Part shown: positions 24,863-33,279 of the stretch, piece after piece | How positions within the stretch are numbered: position 1 is the first letter of the stretch | Layout of the letters: every line of letters begins with the position of its first letter | NCBI GenBank assembly: GCA_036263455.1 | Contig: DATAGZ010000020.1 | Location: 1 to 51,218, forward strand | Direction of reading: 5' to 3' | DNA length: 51,218 nt | Source of the DNA: DATAGZ01 sp036263455 | GTDB taxonomy: Bacteria; Pseudomonadota; Alphaproteobacteria; Dongiales; Dongiaceae | Notes under the pieces: generated by a model | What the model saw: only the letters and a program-made list of their open reading frames with translations | Told to the model about the DNA's origin: nothing | Database searches by the model: none | Position numbers and translations under genes: made by a program

Positions 24863-25948
24863 ATGCGTCCACGCTTGACGGTGGATTGCGCCGCGATCGC
24901 GGATAATTATCGTGCGCTCGTGCGCCGGGCGCAGCCGGCGCGCGTCGCGGGCATCGTCAAGGCCAACGCCTACGGGCTGGGCGCGACTAGCGTAGCCCCG
25001 GTTCTCTACGAGGCTGGGTGCCGTGATTTTTTCGTCGCCGATCTCACGGAAGCCAACGAAATTGCGCCGGTCATCGGGAGCGATGTCCGTCTTTTCTTGC
25101 TGAGCGGACTGGCCGGAGAAGATCCGCGCGTGCTGAATGGTTTCGTTCCCGTCCTTAACACTCTCGGCGAGGTGCTCCTCTGGACCAAACATCATAACGC
25201 GCGCGCCGCGCGCCCTTGCGCGCTGCATATCGATACGGGCCTTTCCCGGCTTGGTCTGCCTCCCGCCGAATGGGTGGCCCTGCGCGCGGATGTCGCGCTG
25301 ATGGACCGACTGAACTGTTCGCTACTCATGAGTCATCTCGCCTGCGCCGATCAGCCCGGCCATCCGATGAACGATGCCCAGCACCGGACCTGGCGGGAGG
25401 TGATAGATTCATGGCCAACCTCCGTAACGCGTCCCAGGACTAGCCTTGCCGCTTCGGCGGGCATTTATCTCGGACACGCCTATCATTACGATCTGGTCCG
25501 GCCCGGGGGGGCGCTCTATGGCTTGATCGACCCCGTCATGGCTCCGGATATCAAGCTCGCGGTGACGCTGGAGGCGCCGATCATCCAGATCCGTTCCGTT
25601 GACGCGGGGGGGGCGGTTGGCTATGGTGCCACCCATTCTTTCACCCGGCCCGGCCGGATCGCCATCCTGCAGATTGGCTATGCCGACGGGCTCTTCAGAG
25701 CCTTGGGGAACGCGGGAAATGTCATCGTGCATGGTCGGAAAGCTCCCATCGTCGGCAGGGTTTCCATGGATGTGATGGCCATCGACGTGACCGCTATCGA
25801 CGCCGCCGCGGTAGGCGATTATGCGGAGATATTCGGTCCAACGCAGACCCCCGACGCGCTGGCTGTTACAATCGGCACCATCGGTTATGAGCTGACGACA
25901 GGGCTGGGGCCGCGCGTGGAGCGGCGCTACGTAACGGGCGCATCATGA
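24863..25948 (+). CDS. alr: Alanine racemase
   Basis: 361 residues. PLP-dependent interconversion of L- and D-alanine for peptidoglycan. The Schiff-base Lys lies in VKANAYGLG, and the second catalytic base, Tyr, lies in VGYGATHSF. The C-terminal beta domain contains RVSMDVMAID. Starts 5 bp after dnaB and overlaps mlaE by 4 nt. Confidence 0.96.
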   Translation: MRPRLTVDCAAIADNYRALVRRAQPARVAGIVKANAYGLGATSVAPVLYEAGCRDFFVADLTEANEIAPVIGSDVRLFLLSGLAGEDPRVLNGFVPVLNTLGEVLLWTKHHNARAARPCALHIDTGLSRLGLPPAEWVALRADVALMDRLNCSLLMSHLACADQPGHPMNDAQHRTWREVIDSWPTSVTRPRTSLAASAGIYLGHAYHYDLVRPGGALYGLIDPVMAPDIKLAVTLEAPIIQIRSVDAGGAVGYGATHSFTRPGRIAILQIGYADGLFRALGNAGNVIVHGRKAPIVGRVSMDVMAIDVTAIDAAAVGDYAEIFGPTQTPDALAVTIGTIGYELTTGLGPRVERRYVTGAS

Positions 25949-26721
25949 TCGGTCCCGTTCGAGCGCTGGGCGCCACGACATTGCATGGCCTCGCCAGCGC
26001 CGGCCGCATCGTGCTCTTTACCCTCCAGGCCGTATGGCTCGCCATCCGGCCGCCTTATTATCCGCGCCTGCTTCTCGCGCAGATGGTTGAGATTGGCTTT
26101 TATTCGCTGCCGGTGGTCGGCATGACGGCAATCTTCACCGGTATGGTGCTTGCCCTGCAATCCTATACCGGTTTTTCGCGCTTCAATGCCGAGATGGCTA
26201 TTCCCAATGTCGTGGTGATTTCACTTACGCGCGAATTGGGTCCGGTGCTGGCCGGCCTCATGGTGGCGGGCCGGATCGGCGCTGCCATGGCGGCGGAGTT
26301 GGGAACCATGCGCGTGACCGAGCAGATCGACGCCCTCGCCACGCTCTCCACCAACCCATTCAAGTATTTGGTGGCGCCACGCCTCATGGCTGGGTTGCTG
26401 ATGTTGCCGCTTCTGGTCCTCGTCGCGGATTTGATCGGGGTGGCCGGCGGCTATCTGGTCAGCATCTTCAAGCTGGGCTTTAACCCCGGGGTCTATCTGC
26501 ACAATACCATCCAATTCGTCGAGCCGATCGACGTTATCTCGGGCCTGGTCAAGGCTGCCTTCTTCGGCTTCGTCGTGGCCTTGATGGGCTGCTATCACGG
26601 GTTTCATTCGACGGGAGGCGCCCAGGGTGTGGGCAAGGCGACCACCAATGCCGTGGTGACCGCCTCGATCCTGATTCTCACGTCGAACTACATTCTGACC
26701 GAGCTCTTCTTCCTGCGATGA
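25945..26721 (+). CDS. mlaE: MlaE-family ABC transporter permease
   Basis: 258 residues with about five to six hydrophobic helices and the MlaE signatures TRELGPVLAGLMVAGRIGAA, MAAELGTMRVTEQIDAL and the C-terminal ATTNAVVTASILILTSNYIL. Permease of the inner-membrane complex that moves phospholipids between inner and outer membranes. It overlaps alr and the ATPase gene by 4 nt each. No mlaD-type substrate-binding gene is present in the window. Confidence 0.92.
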   Translation: MIGPVRALGATTLHGLASAGRIVLFTLQAVWLAIRPPYYPRLLLAQMVEIGFYSLPVVGMTAIFTGMVLALQSYTGFSRFNAEMAIPNVVVISLTRELGPVLAGLMVAGRIGAAMAAELGTMRVTEQIDALATLSTNPFKYLVAPRLMAGLLMLPLLVLVADLIGVAGGYLVSIFKLGFNPGVYLHNTIQFVEPIDVISGLVKAAFFGFVVALMGCYHGFHSTGGAQGVGKATTNAVVTASILILTSNYILTELFFLR

Positions 26722-27494
26722 GCGGCGAACCCCTGATCCGTATCCGCGGCCTGACCAAATCCTTCGGAGACAAGCACGTCCTGCGCGGAATCGATCTCGA
26801 TCTGCACCGCCGCGAAAGCCTCGTGATCATGGGAGGATCGGGGACGGGTAAGTCGGTGCTGATCAAATGTGTAATCGGTCTGCTTGAGCCCGACGATGGA
26901 TCCATTCAGATCGACGGACAGGAGGTTGTGGGTGCCCCCGCCGACGTGCGGGACGCTCTCCATGCACGGCTGGGGATGCTGTTCCAGGGATCCGCCTTGT
27001 TCGATTCCCTACCGGTTTGGGAAAACGTCGCCTTCGGCCTGATTGCGGGGCGCGGCATGAAGCGCGGCGAAGCGCGAAAAATCGCGCTTGAGAAGTTGGC
27101 CGCGGTCGGCCTGGGCGAGGATGTCGCCCCGCTCTATCCTGCCGAGCTGTCTGGCGGCATGCAGAAGCGTGTCTCCCTGGCCCGCGCCATCGCCACCGAG
27201 CCGCAAATCATCTTTTTCGATGAACCGACCACCGGGCTCGACCCGATCATGAGCGGCATCATCAACCAGCTTATCCGCAAATGCGTCTCCGCGCTTGGTG
27301 CGAGTGCGCTTTCGATCACCCACGATATGAACTCGCTGCGCCACATCGCCGACCGCGCCGCCATGATTTATGAAGGCAGGATCATCTGGCAGGGAACGCG
27401 CGTCGAACTCGACCACGTCACCGAACCCCATGTCGACCAATTCGTCCATGGGCGTCCCGATGGGCCGATCCGCATGCCGGTCCGCTCGCTCTGA
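26718..27494 (+). CDS. mlaF: MlaF-family ABC transporter ATP-binding protein
   Basis: 258 residues: Walker A GGSGTGKSVL, Q-loop LFQGSALFDSL (MlaF/TtgA type), signature LSGGMQKRVSLARA, Walker B IIFFDEPTTGLDP and the H-switch ITHDMNS. It powers the MlaE permease encoded just upstream. Overlaps mlaE by 4 nt, and its stop shares one base with the radA start (TGATG). Confidence 0.94.
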   Translation: MSGEPLIRIRGLTKSFGDKHVLRGIDLDLHRRESLVIMGGSGTGKSVLIKCVIGLLEPDDGSIQIDGQEVVGAPADVRDALHARLGMLFQGSALFDSLPVWENVAFGLIAGRGMKRGEARKIALEKLAAVGLGEDVAPLYPAELSGGMQKRVSLARAIATEPQIIFFDEPTTGLDPIMSGIINQLIRKCVSALGASALSITHDMNSLRHIADRAAMIYEGRIIWQGTRVELDHVTEPHVDQFVHGRPDGPIRMPVRSL

Positions 27495-28894
27495 TGGCGC
27501 GCTCAGCCAATCACTATGTCTGCCAGGCTTGCGGGGCCATGGCGCCGAAATGGGGAGGCAAATGCGATGCCTGTGGCGAATGGAACAGCCTCGTTGAGGA
27601 GAGCGTCGATGCGACCCCGCGCGGCCTGGGCGGTAAACGCGGCAAGGCCGTGCCCTTTATCGCGCTCGATGGGCAGGCGCCCGAGGCCGAGCGTCGCCCG
27701 ACCGGCAACCAGGAATTCGACCGGGTAACCGGCGGCGGGCTCGTCAAGGGCTCGGTGATTCTGATCGGCGGCGACCCGGGCATCGGCAAATCGACCTTGC
27801 TTCTCCAGATCGCCGCCGTGCTGGGCAGCGCGGAGCACGGCCACAAGATCGCCTACATCTCGGGTGAGGAGGCGGTCGAGCAGGTGCAGCTCCGCGCCCG
27901 CCGTCTCGGCCTCAAGGCGCCCCATACGGACCTGGCGGCGGCGACCAATCTCGGCGATATCGTGGCGACTTTGGAGCGGCGCGGCGATCTCGATCTCGTC
28001 GTCATCGATTCGATCCAGACGCTTTATTTGGACAGCCTCGATTCGGCGCCCGGCACGGTCGCCCAGGTGCGTGCCTGCGCGGCCGAGCTGATCCGCCTGG
28101 CCAAGAAGCGGGGCTTCGTCCTGTTCCTGGTCGGTCATGTGACCAAGGAAGGCCAGATCGCCGGACCGCGCGTGCTCGAGCATATGGTGGATACCGTGCT
28201 GTATTTCGAAGGCGAGCGCGGACACCATTTCCGCATATTGCGCTCGGTGAAGAATCGCTTTGGCCCCGCCAATGAGATCGGCGTCTTCGACATGACCGAC
28301 CGTGGCCTCGAGGAAGTTCGCAATCCCTCGGCGCTGTTCCTGGCGGAGCGGCGCGGCAATGTCTCCGGTTCGGCGGTCTTCGCCGGACTCGAGGGAACCC
28401 GGCCGGTCCTGGTCGAGATCCAGGCGCTGGTGGCCCCTTCCGTCCAGGCCAATCCGCGTCGGGCGGTGGTAGGGTGGGACCATGCGCGCCTTTCCATGAT
28501 TCTCGCGGTCCTGGAAACGCGTGGTGGGCTGGATCTCGCCACCCATGAAGTCTATCTCAATGTCGCTGGCGGATTGAAGATCGGGGAGCCTGCGGCCGAT
28601 ATCGCCGTGGCGCTCGCCATTGTCTCCGCCTTGTCCGATCGGGCGGTGCCCGAGGATATCGTCGCCTTCGGCGAGATCGGCCTGTCGGGCGAAGTGCGCC
28701 GGGTCGCGCAGACGGAAGTCCGCCTCAAGGAGGCGGCCAAGCTCGGCTTCAAGCGGGCCCTCGTGCCCGGACCCCTGGCCAAGGTCGGATCGAACGGTCT
28801 TGCCTGCGTGGAGATTGCCCACTTGCAGGATATCATCGGCTGGCTCTATGGTGAAACCGCCGCCTCGCAAGGCGTGCGCAAGGTGAAGGCATGA
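27494..28894 (+). CDS. radA: DNA repair protein RadA
   Basis: 466 residues. N-terminal C4 zinc finger (Cys10, 13, 24, 27), RecA-like ATPase with Walker A GGDPGIGKSTL and the RadA-specific KNRFG motif (VKNRFGPANEIGVF), then a C-terminal Lon-protease-like domain without protease activity. RadA is a helicase promoting branch migration in recombination. It is joined to mlaF by a TGATG overlap and to cvpA by 4 nt. Confidence 0.96.
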   Translation: MARSANHYVCQACGAMAPKWGGKCDACGEWNSLVEESVDATPRGLGGKRGKAVPFIALDGQAPEAERRPTGNQEFDRVTGGGLVKGSVILIGGDPGIGKSTLLLQIAAVLGSAEHGHKIAYISGEEAVEQVQLRARRLGLKAPHTDLAAATNLGDIVATLERRGDLDLVVIDSIQTLYLDSLDSAPGTVAQVRACAAELIRLAKKRGFVLFLVGHVTKEGQIAGPRVLEHMVDTVLYFEGERGHHFRILRSVKNRFGPANEIGVFDMTDRGLEEVRNPSALFLAERRGNVSGSAVFAGLEGTRPVLVEIQALVAPSVQANPRRAVVGWDHARLSMILAVLETRGGLDLATHEVYLNVAGGLKIGEPAADIAVALAIVSALSDRAVPEDIVAFGEIGLSGEVRRVAQTEVRLKEAAKLGFKRALVPGPLAKVGSNGLACVEIAHLQDIIGWLYGETAASQGVRKVKA

Positions 28895-29787
28895 ACATCC
28901 TGGATCTCATCGCCATCGGGGTGCTGGGCCTGTCGGGGCTCATGGCTTTTTCGCGCGGGTTCGGCAAGGAAGTCCTGTCCCTGGCGGGGTGGATCGCCGC
29001 CGCGCTGCTCACCTTCCATGTCCTATATCCGCTGGCCCTGCCGGTCGCGCATCGCTATATCGGTATCGACATCGTGGCCGAGATCATCGCCGCGGTGGGG
29101 CCTTTTCTCGTGGCCCTGTTCGCCTGTACCATTTTCAGCACCTGGATTCGCGCGATGGTGCGGCCTCAGGCCCAGCAGGCGGGGCTTGGACCGCTCAACC
29201 GCTCGCTGGGTTTTCTGTTTGGTCTGCTGCGCGGCGCGGTCATTCTTAGCATTTTCTATCTATTGCTGGTCTCGTTCCTGCCTAAGCCGGAAGAGCGGCC
29301 GTCTTTCATCAACGAGGCGCGCACGCTCCCGATGATGGAGCGCGGCGCCACCCTCGTGCGCGCGCTTCTGCCAGCGCAATTCGCCAAGATCGGCGAACAG
29401 GCCATCGATGGTGCGGCCCAGACGATCGAGACTGGCAAGACCCTCAATAACGCCTACCAAATTCTGCATGCGCCGGCGCCGCCGAGCCCGGATACCGAGC
29501 CCGGCCCCATCGCCGCGCCAGTCCAGGCGCCGCCGCTTGCGGCACCCGCCCAATCCGTTCAGGCGCCGCCGCCCACACCGGTCGAAGCCGCGCCGCCCGC
29601 ACCCGCCGTGCCCGCGGTCGCAAGTCCGGTGAAGGCACCTGCCGCCGCGCCCATTGGCCAACCCGCCTCTGCCGCCCCGGTAAAGCAACCGGAGGCCGCG
29701 CCGGCGACGAATAAGGCGCCCACTGCCGGCTACAAGGCTTCGGAACGCAAGGGACTCGACCGTTTGATCCAAGGCACGGATCAGTGA
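28891..29787 (+). CDS. cvpA: CvpA-family membrane protein with long Pro/Ala-rich C-terminal tail
   Basis: 298 residues. Residues ~1-165 form the CvpA domain with four membrane helices (IAIGVLGLSGLMAFSRGFGKE at the N terminus, the FGLLRGAVILSIFYLLLVSFL helix last). Residues ~195-285 are a low-complexity tail of Pro, Ala and Val. E. coli CvpA is needed for colicin V export and maintenance; a purF neighbour is the classic arrangement, as here. The tail is longer than in E. coli CvpA and probably disordered. Overlaps radA and purF. Confidence 0.93.
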   Translation: MNILDLIAIGVLGLSGLMAFSRGFGKEVLSLAGWIAAALLTFHVLYPLALPVAHRYIGIDIVAEIIAAVGPFLVALFACTIFSTWIRAMVRPQAQQAGLGPLNRSLGFLFGLLRGAVILSIFYLLLVSFLPKPEERPSFINEARTLPMMERGATLVRALLPAQFAKIGEQAIDGAAQTIETGKTLNNAYQILHAPAPPSPDTEPGPIAAPVQAPPLAAPAQSVQAPPPTPVEAAPPAPAVPAVASPVKAPAAAPIGQPASAAPVKQPEAAPATNKAPTAGYKASERKGLDRLIQGTDQ

Positions 29788-31229
29788 TACCCACCCGCGA
29801 GGATGAAGACCGCCGCTACGAGGAATGCGGCATAGTGGCCCTCTTCGACGTGAACGAGGCCGCGCATCATGCCACGCTGGCGATGCATGCGCTCCAGCAT
29901 CGCGGCCAGGAGGCTGCGGGGATCGTCACCCACGATGCGGAGGATTTTCACGCCGTCCGCGGACGGGGCGAGGTCGCCGCCATTTTTGGCTCGGCTGCGG
30001 TTCTGACACAACTGCCCGGCAAAAATGCGATCGGACATGTCCGCTACGCCACGACTGGCGAGGGGTCGCTGCGCAACGTTCAGCCGCTTTTCGCCGAACT
30101 GCCAAGCGGCGGGTTCGCCCTTGCGCATAACGGCAATTTGACCAACGCCATGACGCTGCGCGCCGAACTCGCCAGCCGCGGCGCGCTGTTCCAGACCAGC
30201 ACCGATACCGAGATCATCCACCATCTTATGGCGACGCGGTTGCGAGGGACATCGGTCGAACGTTTCGTTCATGCCTTGCACCAAATCGAAGGCGCTTATT
30301 CGCTTGTGGCGCTCGCCCCCGGCTGCGTGATCGCCGCGCGCGACCCCTTGGGCGTGCGCCCCTTGGTGATGGGCCGCCTCGGGCAGGGCCATATCTTTGC
30401 CTCGGAGACTTGCGCGCTCGACATGGTCGGAGCCGATTATGTCCGTGACATCGAAGCGGGCGAGGTGCTGGTAATCGATGACCAAGGCATGCGCAGCTTC
30501 CATCCCCTGCGCAAGCAGTCGCCGCGCTTCTGTATTTTTGAGTATATCTATTTCGCGCGGCCCGATTCGAGCCTGGAAGGCCGTAGCGTTTATGAAGCGC
30601 GAAAGCGTATCGGGGCCGAGCTTGCCCGGGAATCCTTGGCCGAGGCGGACATCGTCGTGCCGGTCCCCGATTCCGGCGTGCCCTCGGCAATAGGATATGC
30701 GCAGCAGGCGGGGTTGCCGTTCGAGCTCGGCATTATTCGGAACCATTATGTCGGCCGCACCTTTATCGAACCCACCGACCAGATCCGCCATCTGGGCGTG
30801 CGGCTCAAGCACAATGCGAATCGCCGCTATATCGAGGGCAAGCGCGTCGTCCTGATCGATGACTCGATCGTGCGCGGGACCACGTCGCGCAAGATCGTCG
30901 AGATGGTGCGCCAGGCCGGCGCGCGCGCCGTGCACCTGCGCGTGGCCAGTCCCCCGGTTACCCATTCCTGTTTCTACGGCATCGATACGCCGGAACGTGC
31001 CGCACTGCTGGCCGCCGACAGGTCGCTCGATGATATGCGGGCCATGATCGGCGCAGACAGTCTTGCGTTTCTGTCCTTCGATGGCTTGTATCGCGCGATG
31101 GGAGAGGCGGGGAGAAATCCCGATCAACCGCAATTCTGCGATGCATGCCTTTCGGGCGAATATCCGATTCGGCTGGTCGATGTCGTGGCAAACCAGGAAC
31201 CGAGGGAATTATGGAACAAGGACGACTAG
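29784..31229 (+). CDS. purF: Amidophosphoribosyltransferase (glutamine PRPP amidotransferase)
   Basis: 481 residues from a GTG at 29784 that overlaps the cvpA stop (GTGA). First step of purine synthesis: PRPP plus glutamine gives phosphoribosylamine. The N-terminal nucleophile is Cys15 (EECGIVALF), so a 14-residue propeptide must be removed. The PRPP loop is VVLIDDSIVRGTTS. Cysteines in RFCIFEYIYFARPDS, THSCFYGID and FCDACLSGEYPI match the four [4Fe-4S] ligands of the Bacillus-type enzyme, which the E. coli enzyme lacks. Overlaps the SDR gene by 19 nt. Confidence 0.97.
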   Translation: MIPTREDEDRRYEECGIVALFDVNEAAHHATLAMHALQHRGQEAAGIVTHDAEDFHAVRGRGEVAAIFGSAAVLTQLPGKNAIGHVRYATTGEGSLRNVQPLFAELPSGGFALAHNGNLTNAMTLRAELASRGALFQTSTDTEIIHHLMATRLRGTSVERFVHALHQIEGAYSLVALAPGCVIAARDPLGVRPLVMGRLGQGHIFASETCALDMVGADYVRDIEAGEVLVIDDQGMRSFHPLRKQSPRFCIFEYIYFARPDSSLEGRSVYEARKRIGAELARESLAEADIVVPVPDSGVPSAIGYAQQAGLPFELGIIRNHYVGRTFIEPTDQIRHLGVRLKHNANRRYIEGKRVVLIDDSIVRGTTSRKIVEMVRQAGARAVHLRVASPPVTHSCFYGIDTPERAALLAADRSLDDMRAMIGADSLAFLSFDGLYRAMGEAGRNPDQPQFCDACLSGEYPIRLVDVVANQEPRELWNKDD

Positions 31230-31951
31230 CCGGTCGCGTTGCTCTTATCACCGGCGCTAGTCGTGGTATCGGCCGCGCGGTTGCCGCGCGCTATGCGCGC
31301 GAAGGCGCGGAACTGATCCTGCTCGCGCGTACCGTTGGCGGGTTGGAGGAGGTCGACGATCTCGTGCGCAAGGAGAGCGGATGCGATCGCGGGGCATTGC
31401 TCATTCCGCTCGATCTCGCACATGGCGAGGCACTCGATGCGCTCGCGCCGGCCCTCCACGAGCGGTTCCAGCGCCTCGATATTCTCGTCGCCAATGCCGG
31501 TTCGTTCCACGCGCTTTCCCCGCTCGCCCATATCGAACCCAAGGACTGGGAGGAGGATTTTGCGGTGAACGTCACCGCGCCCTGGCGGCTGGTGCGCGCG
31601 CTCGATCCGCTGCTGCGCCAATCCGAAGCGGGCCGGGCGATCTTCGTCACGACCGGAGCGACGCTCGCGCCGCGCGCCTATTGGGGGTCCTACGCTATTT
31701 CCAAAAGTGCGCTGGAAATGATGGTGGGGATTTACGCGCAAGAACTCACGATCACCAAGGCGCGCGCGAATTTGATCGATCCTGGCCGGGTCCGGACCGC
31801 CATGCGCGCCCGCGCCTATCCTGGCGAAGACCCCAGTACGGTGCCTGCGCCGGAAGACATCACCGAAGCCTTCGTCTACCTCGCCGAGGCCGCGTGCATC
31901 GCCAACGGCGAACGCTTTCACGTCCGGGATTTTTCCGCGCTGCCAGCCTGA
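31211..31951 (+). CDS. Short-chain dehydrogenase/reductase (YciK-like)
   Basis: 246 residues from the ATG at 31211, just after GAGGGAA; the frame extends into purF, but the domain starts here. NAD(P)-binding TGASRGIGRA, NAG motif (VANAGSFHAL), catalytic Ser region and YxxxK (YAISK). DPGRVRTAMRARAYPGEDP is shared with the YciK subfamily, whose physiological substrate is not established. It lies at the end of the dnaB-to-purF run and overlaps the 3' end of the opposing lapA-like gene by 34 nt. Confidence 0.9.
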   Translation: MEQGRLAGRVALITGASRGIGRAVAARYAREGAELILLARTVGGLEEVDDLVRKESGCDRGALLIPLDLAHGEALDALAPALHERFQRLDILVANAGSFHALSPLAHIEPKDWEEDFAVNVTAPWRLVRALDPLLRQSEAGRAIFVTTGATLAPRAYWGSYAISKSALEMMVGIYAQELTITKARANLIDPGRVRTAMRARAYPGEDPSTVPAPEDITEAFVYLAEAACIANGERFHVRDFSALPA

Positions 31952-32229
31952 GAGGCTTCCGTTCGGCGGGCCAGCTCCTGACGTAGTGCCTGGTTTTCCT
32001 GCCGCAGGCGTTGAAGGTCGCGCCGGCGGATGCGGCCCTGCCAGTAGCCGGACACGATACCGATTATGAGACCGAACAGGCCGGCCAGGATAACCAGCAG
32101 ATAAAGCGGGAGGCTGACGTTCCAGGGAAAGGGCCAGAAGGACAGGCTGGTCCAGGCGCGGTTGTCCAGCGCGAACAGCAGAAAGCACACCGAAAAGAGC
32201 AGGGCAAGAAGGCGGACGATCACACGCAT
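31918..32229 (-). CDS. LapA-family (DUF1049) membrane protein
   Basis: 103 residues: an N-terminal hydrophobic hairpin (two helices, about 7-22 and 42-62, with the LDNRAWTSLSFWPFPWNVSLP linker typical of LapA/DUF1049) and a C-terminal coiled coil (RRDLQRLRQENQALRQEL). LapA/LapB in E. coli help regulate LPS synthesis; this orthologue is shorter in context and without lapB. It overlaps the convergent SDR gene by 34 nt. Confidence 0.85.
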   Translation of the reverse strand: MRVIVRLLALLFSVCFLLFALDNRAWTSLSFWPFPWNVSLPLYLLVILAGLFGLIIGIVSGYWQGRIRRRDLQRLRQENQALRQELARRTEASQAGSAEKSRT

Positions 32230-32361
32230 GGGCCAAGAATAGAGGGGTTCGCGGCCGAAGGGAATGGCGCCGCTTGCCGACCCAATGGTACGCGGCCATG
32301 TGCGGCCGGTCCGGCTTGCGCTCCGTACGTGCTTCTGTTAGCCCGAGGGGGCGAGGTATCG

Positions 32362-33279
32362 ATGCCGACTTGGCTGCTATATTCCATTACCGTTTTCGTC
32401 TGGGGGACATCCTGGATCGCGATAAAATATCAGTTCGGTCCCGTCGCGCCGGAGATTTCCATCGTCTATCGCATGGCGGTCGCAGGTGGCCTGACAGTGC
32501 TCTATTGCCTCGCCACGAGAAAATCCCTGCGTTTCCGTCTGGCGGATCATGCATGGATCGCCTTCCAGAGCATTTTCATTTTCAGCACGAACTATATCCT
32601 GATCTATTATTCTGAGGTCCATTTGCCGAGTGGGCTCGTGGCCATCTGCTTCTCGACAGTCACGGTCATGAACATCATCAATGGCGTCTGGATTCATAAG
32701 ACCAGGATTCGCGCGCAGTCGGTGATAGCCGCCGCCTTGGGCATCTTCGGCCTCTCCTTGGTATTTTGGCCGCAGCTCCGCGACGTGTCGGCCTCGCATG
32801 AGACCTTGATCGGCCTGGCCTTCGGGATCGGCGCGACCTTCAGTGCCTCGTTGGGCATGATGATCTCGGTATTTCTGCGCAAGCGCGCTATCCCGGTATT
32901 GGAAAGCAACGCACTCGGCATGCTCTACGGCGCCCTGTTCGCCCTGCTGGTCTCTCTCCTGCTCGGCGTGACGCCCACGCTCGATGCGCGGCCCAGCTAT
33001 TACTGGGCGCTGCTTTATCTATCCATCCCGGCGACGATCGTGGGTTTTGCCTGTTATCTCACCTTGATTCAGCGTATCGGTCCCGACCGGGCGGCCTATT
33101 CCTCGGTCCTGTTTCCCATCGTCGCCCTGGCGATCTCCACCTTTGCCGAGGATTACCATTGGACGATCTGGGCGGTCCTGGGTGTGATGTTCGTGCTCGG
33201 CGGCAACGTGCTGATGCTGCGCAAGCCGCGCGCGGTGGCGGGTCTCTCCGGCGATCGGCCTGCCAAAGTGGCACCCTAG
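32362..33279 (+). CDS. EamA/DMT-superfamily transporter
   Basis: 305 residues from the ATG at 32362, which follows GGGGGCGAGG; a longer upstream frame is not hydrophobic and is ignored. About ten membrane helices in two EamA repeats, beginning WLLYSITVFVWGTSWIAIKY and ending VLGVMFVLGGNVLMLRK. The family exports metabolites and amino acids; substrate unknown. The stop overlaps the convergent hemY stop by 4 nt. Confidence 0.9.
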   Translation: MPTWLLYSITVFVWGTSWIAIKYQFGPVAPEISIVYRMAVAGGLTVLYCLATRKSLRFRLADHAWIAFQSIFIFSTNYILIYYSEVHLPSGLVAICFSTVTVMNIINGVWIHKTRIRAQSVIAAALGIFGLSLVFWPQLRDVSASHETLIGLAFGIGATFSASLGMMISVFLRKRAIPVLESNALGMLYGALFALLVSLLLGVTPTLDARPSYYWALLYLSIPATIVGFACYLTLIQRIGPDRAAYSSVLFPIVALAISTFAEDYHWTIWAVLGVMFVLGGNVLMLRKPRAVAGLSGDRPAKVAP

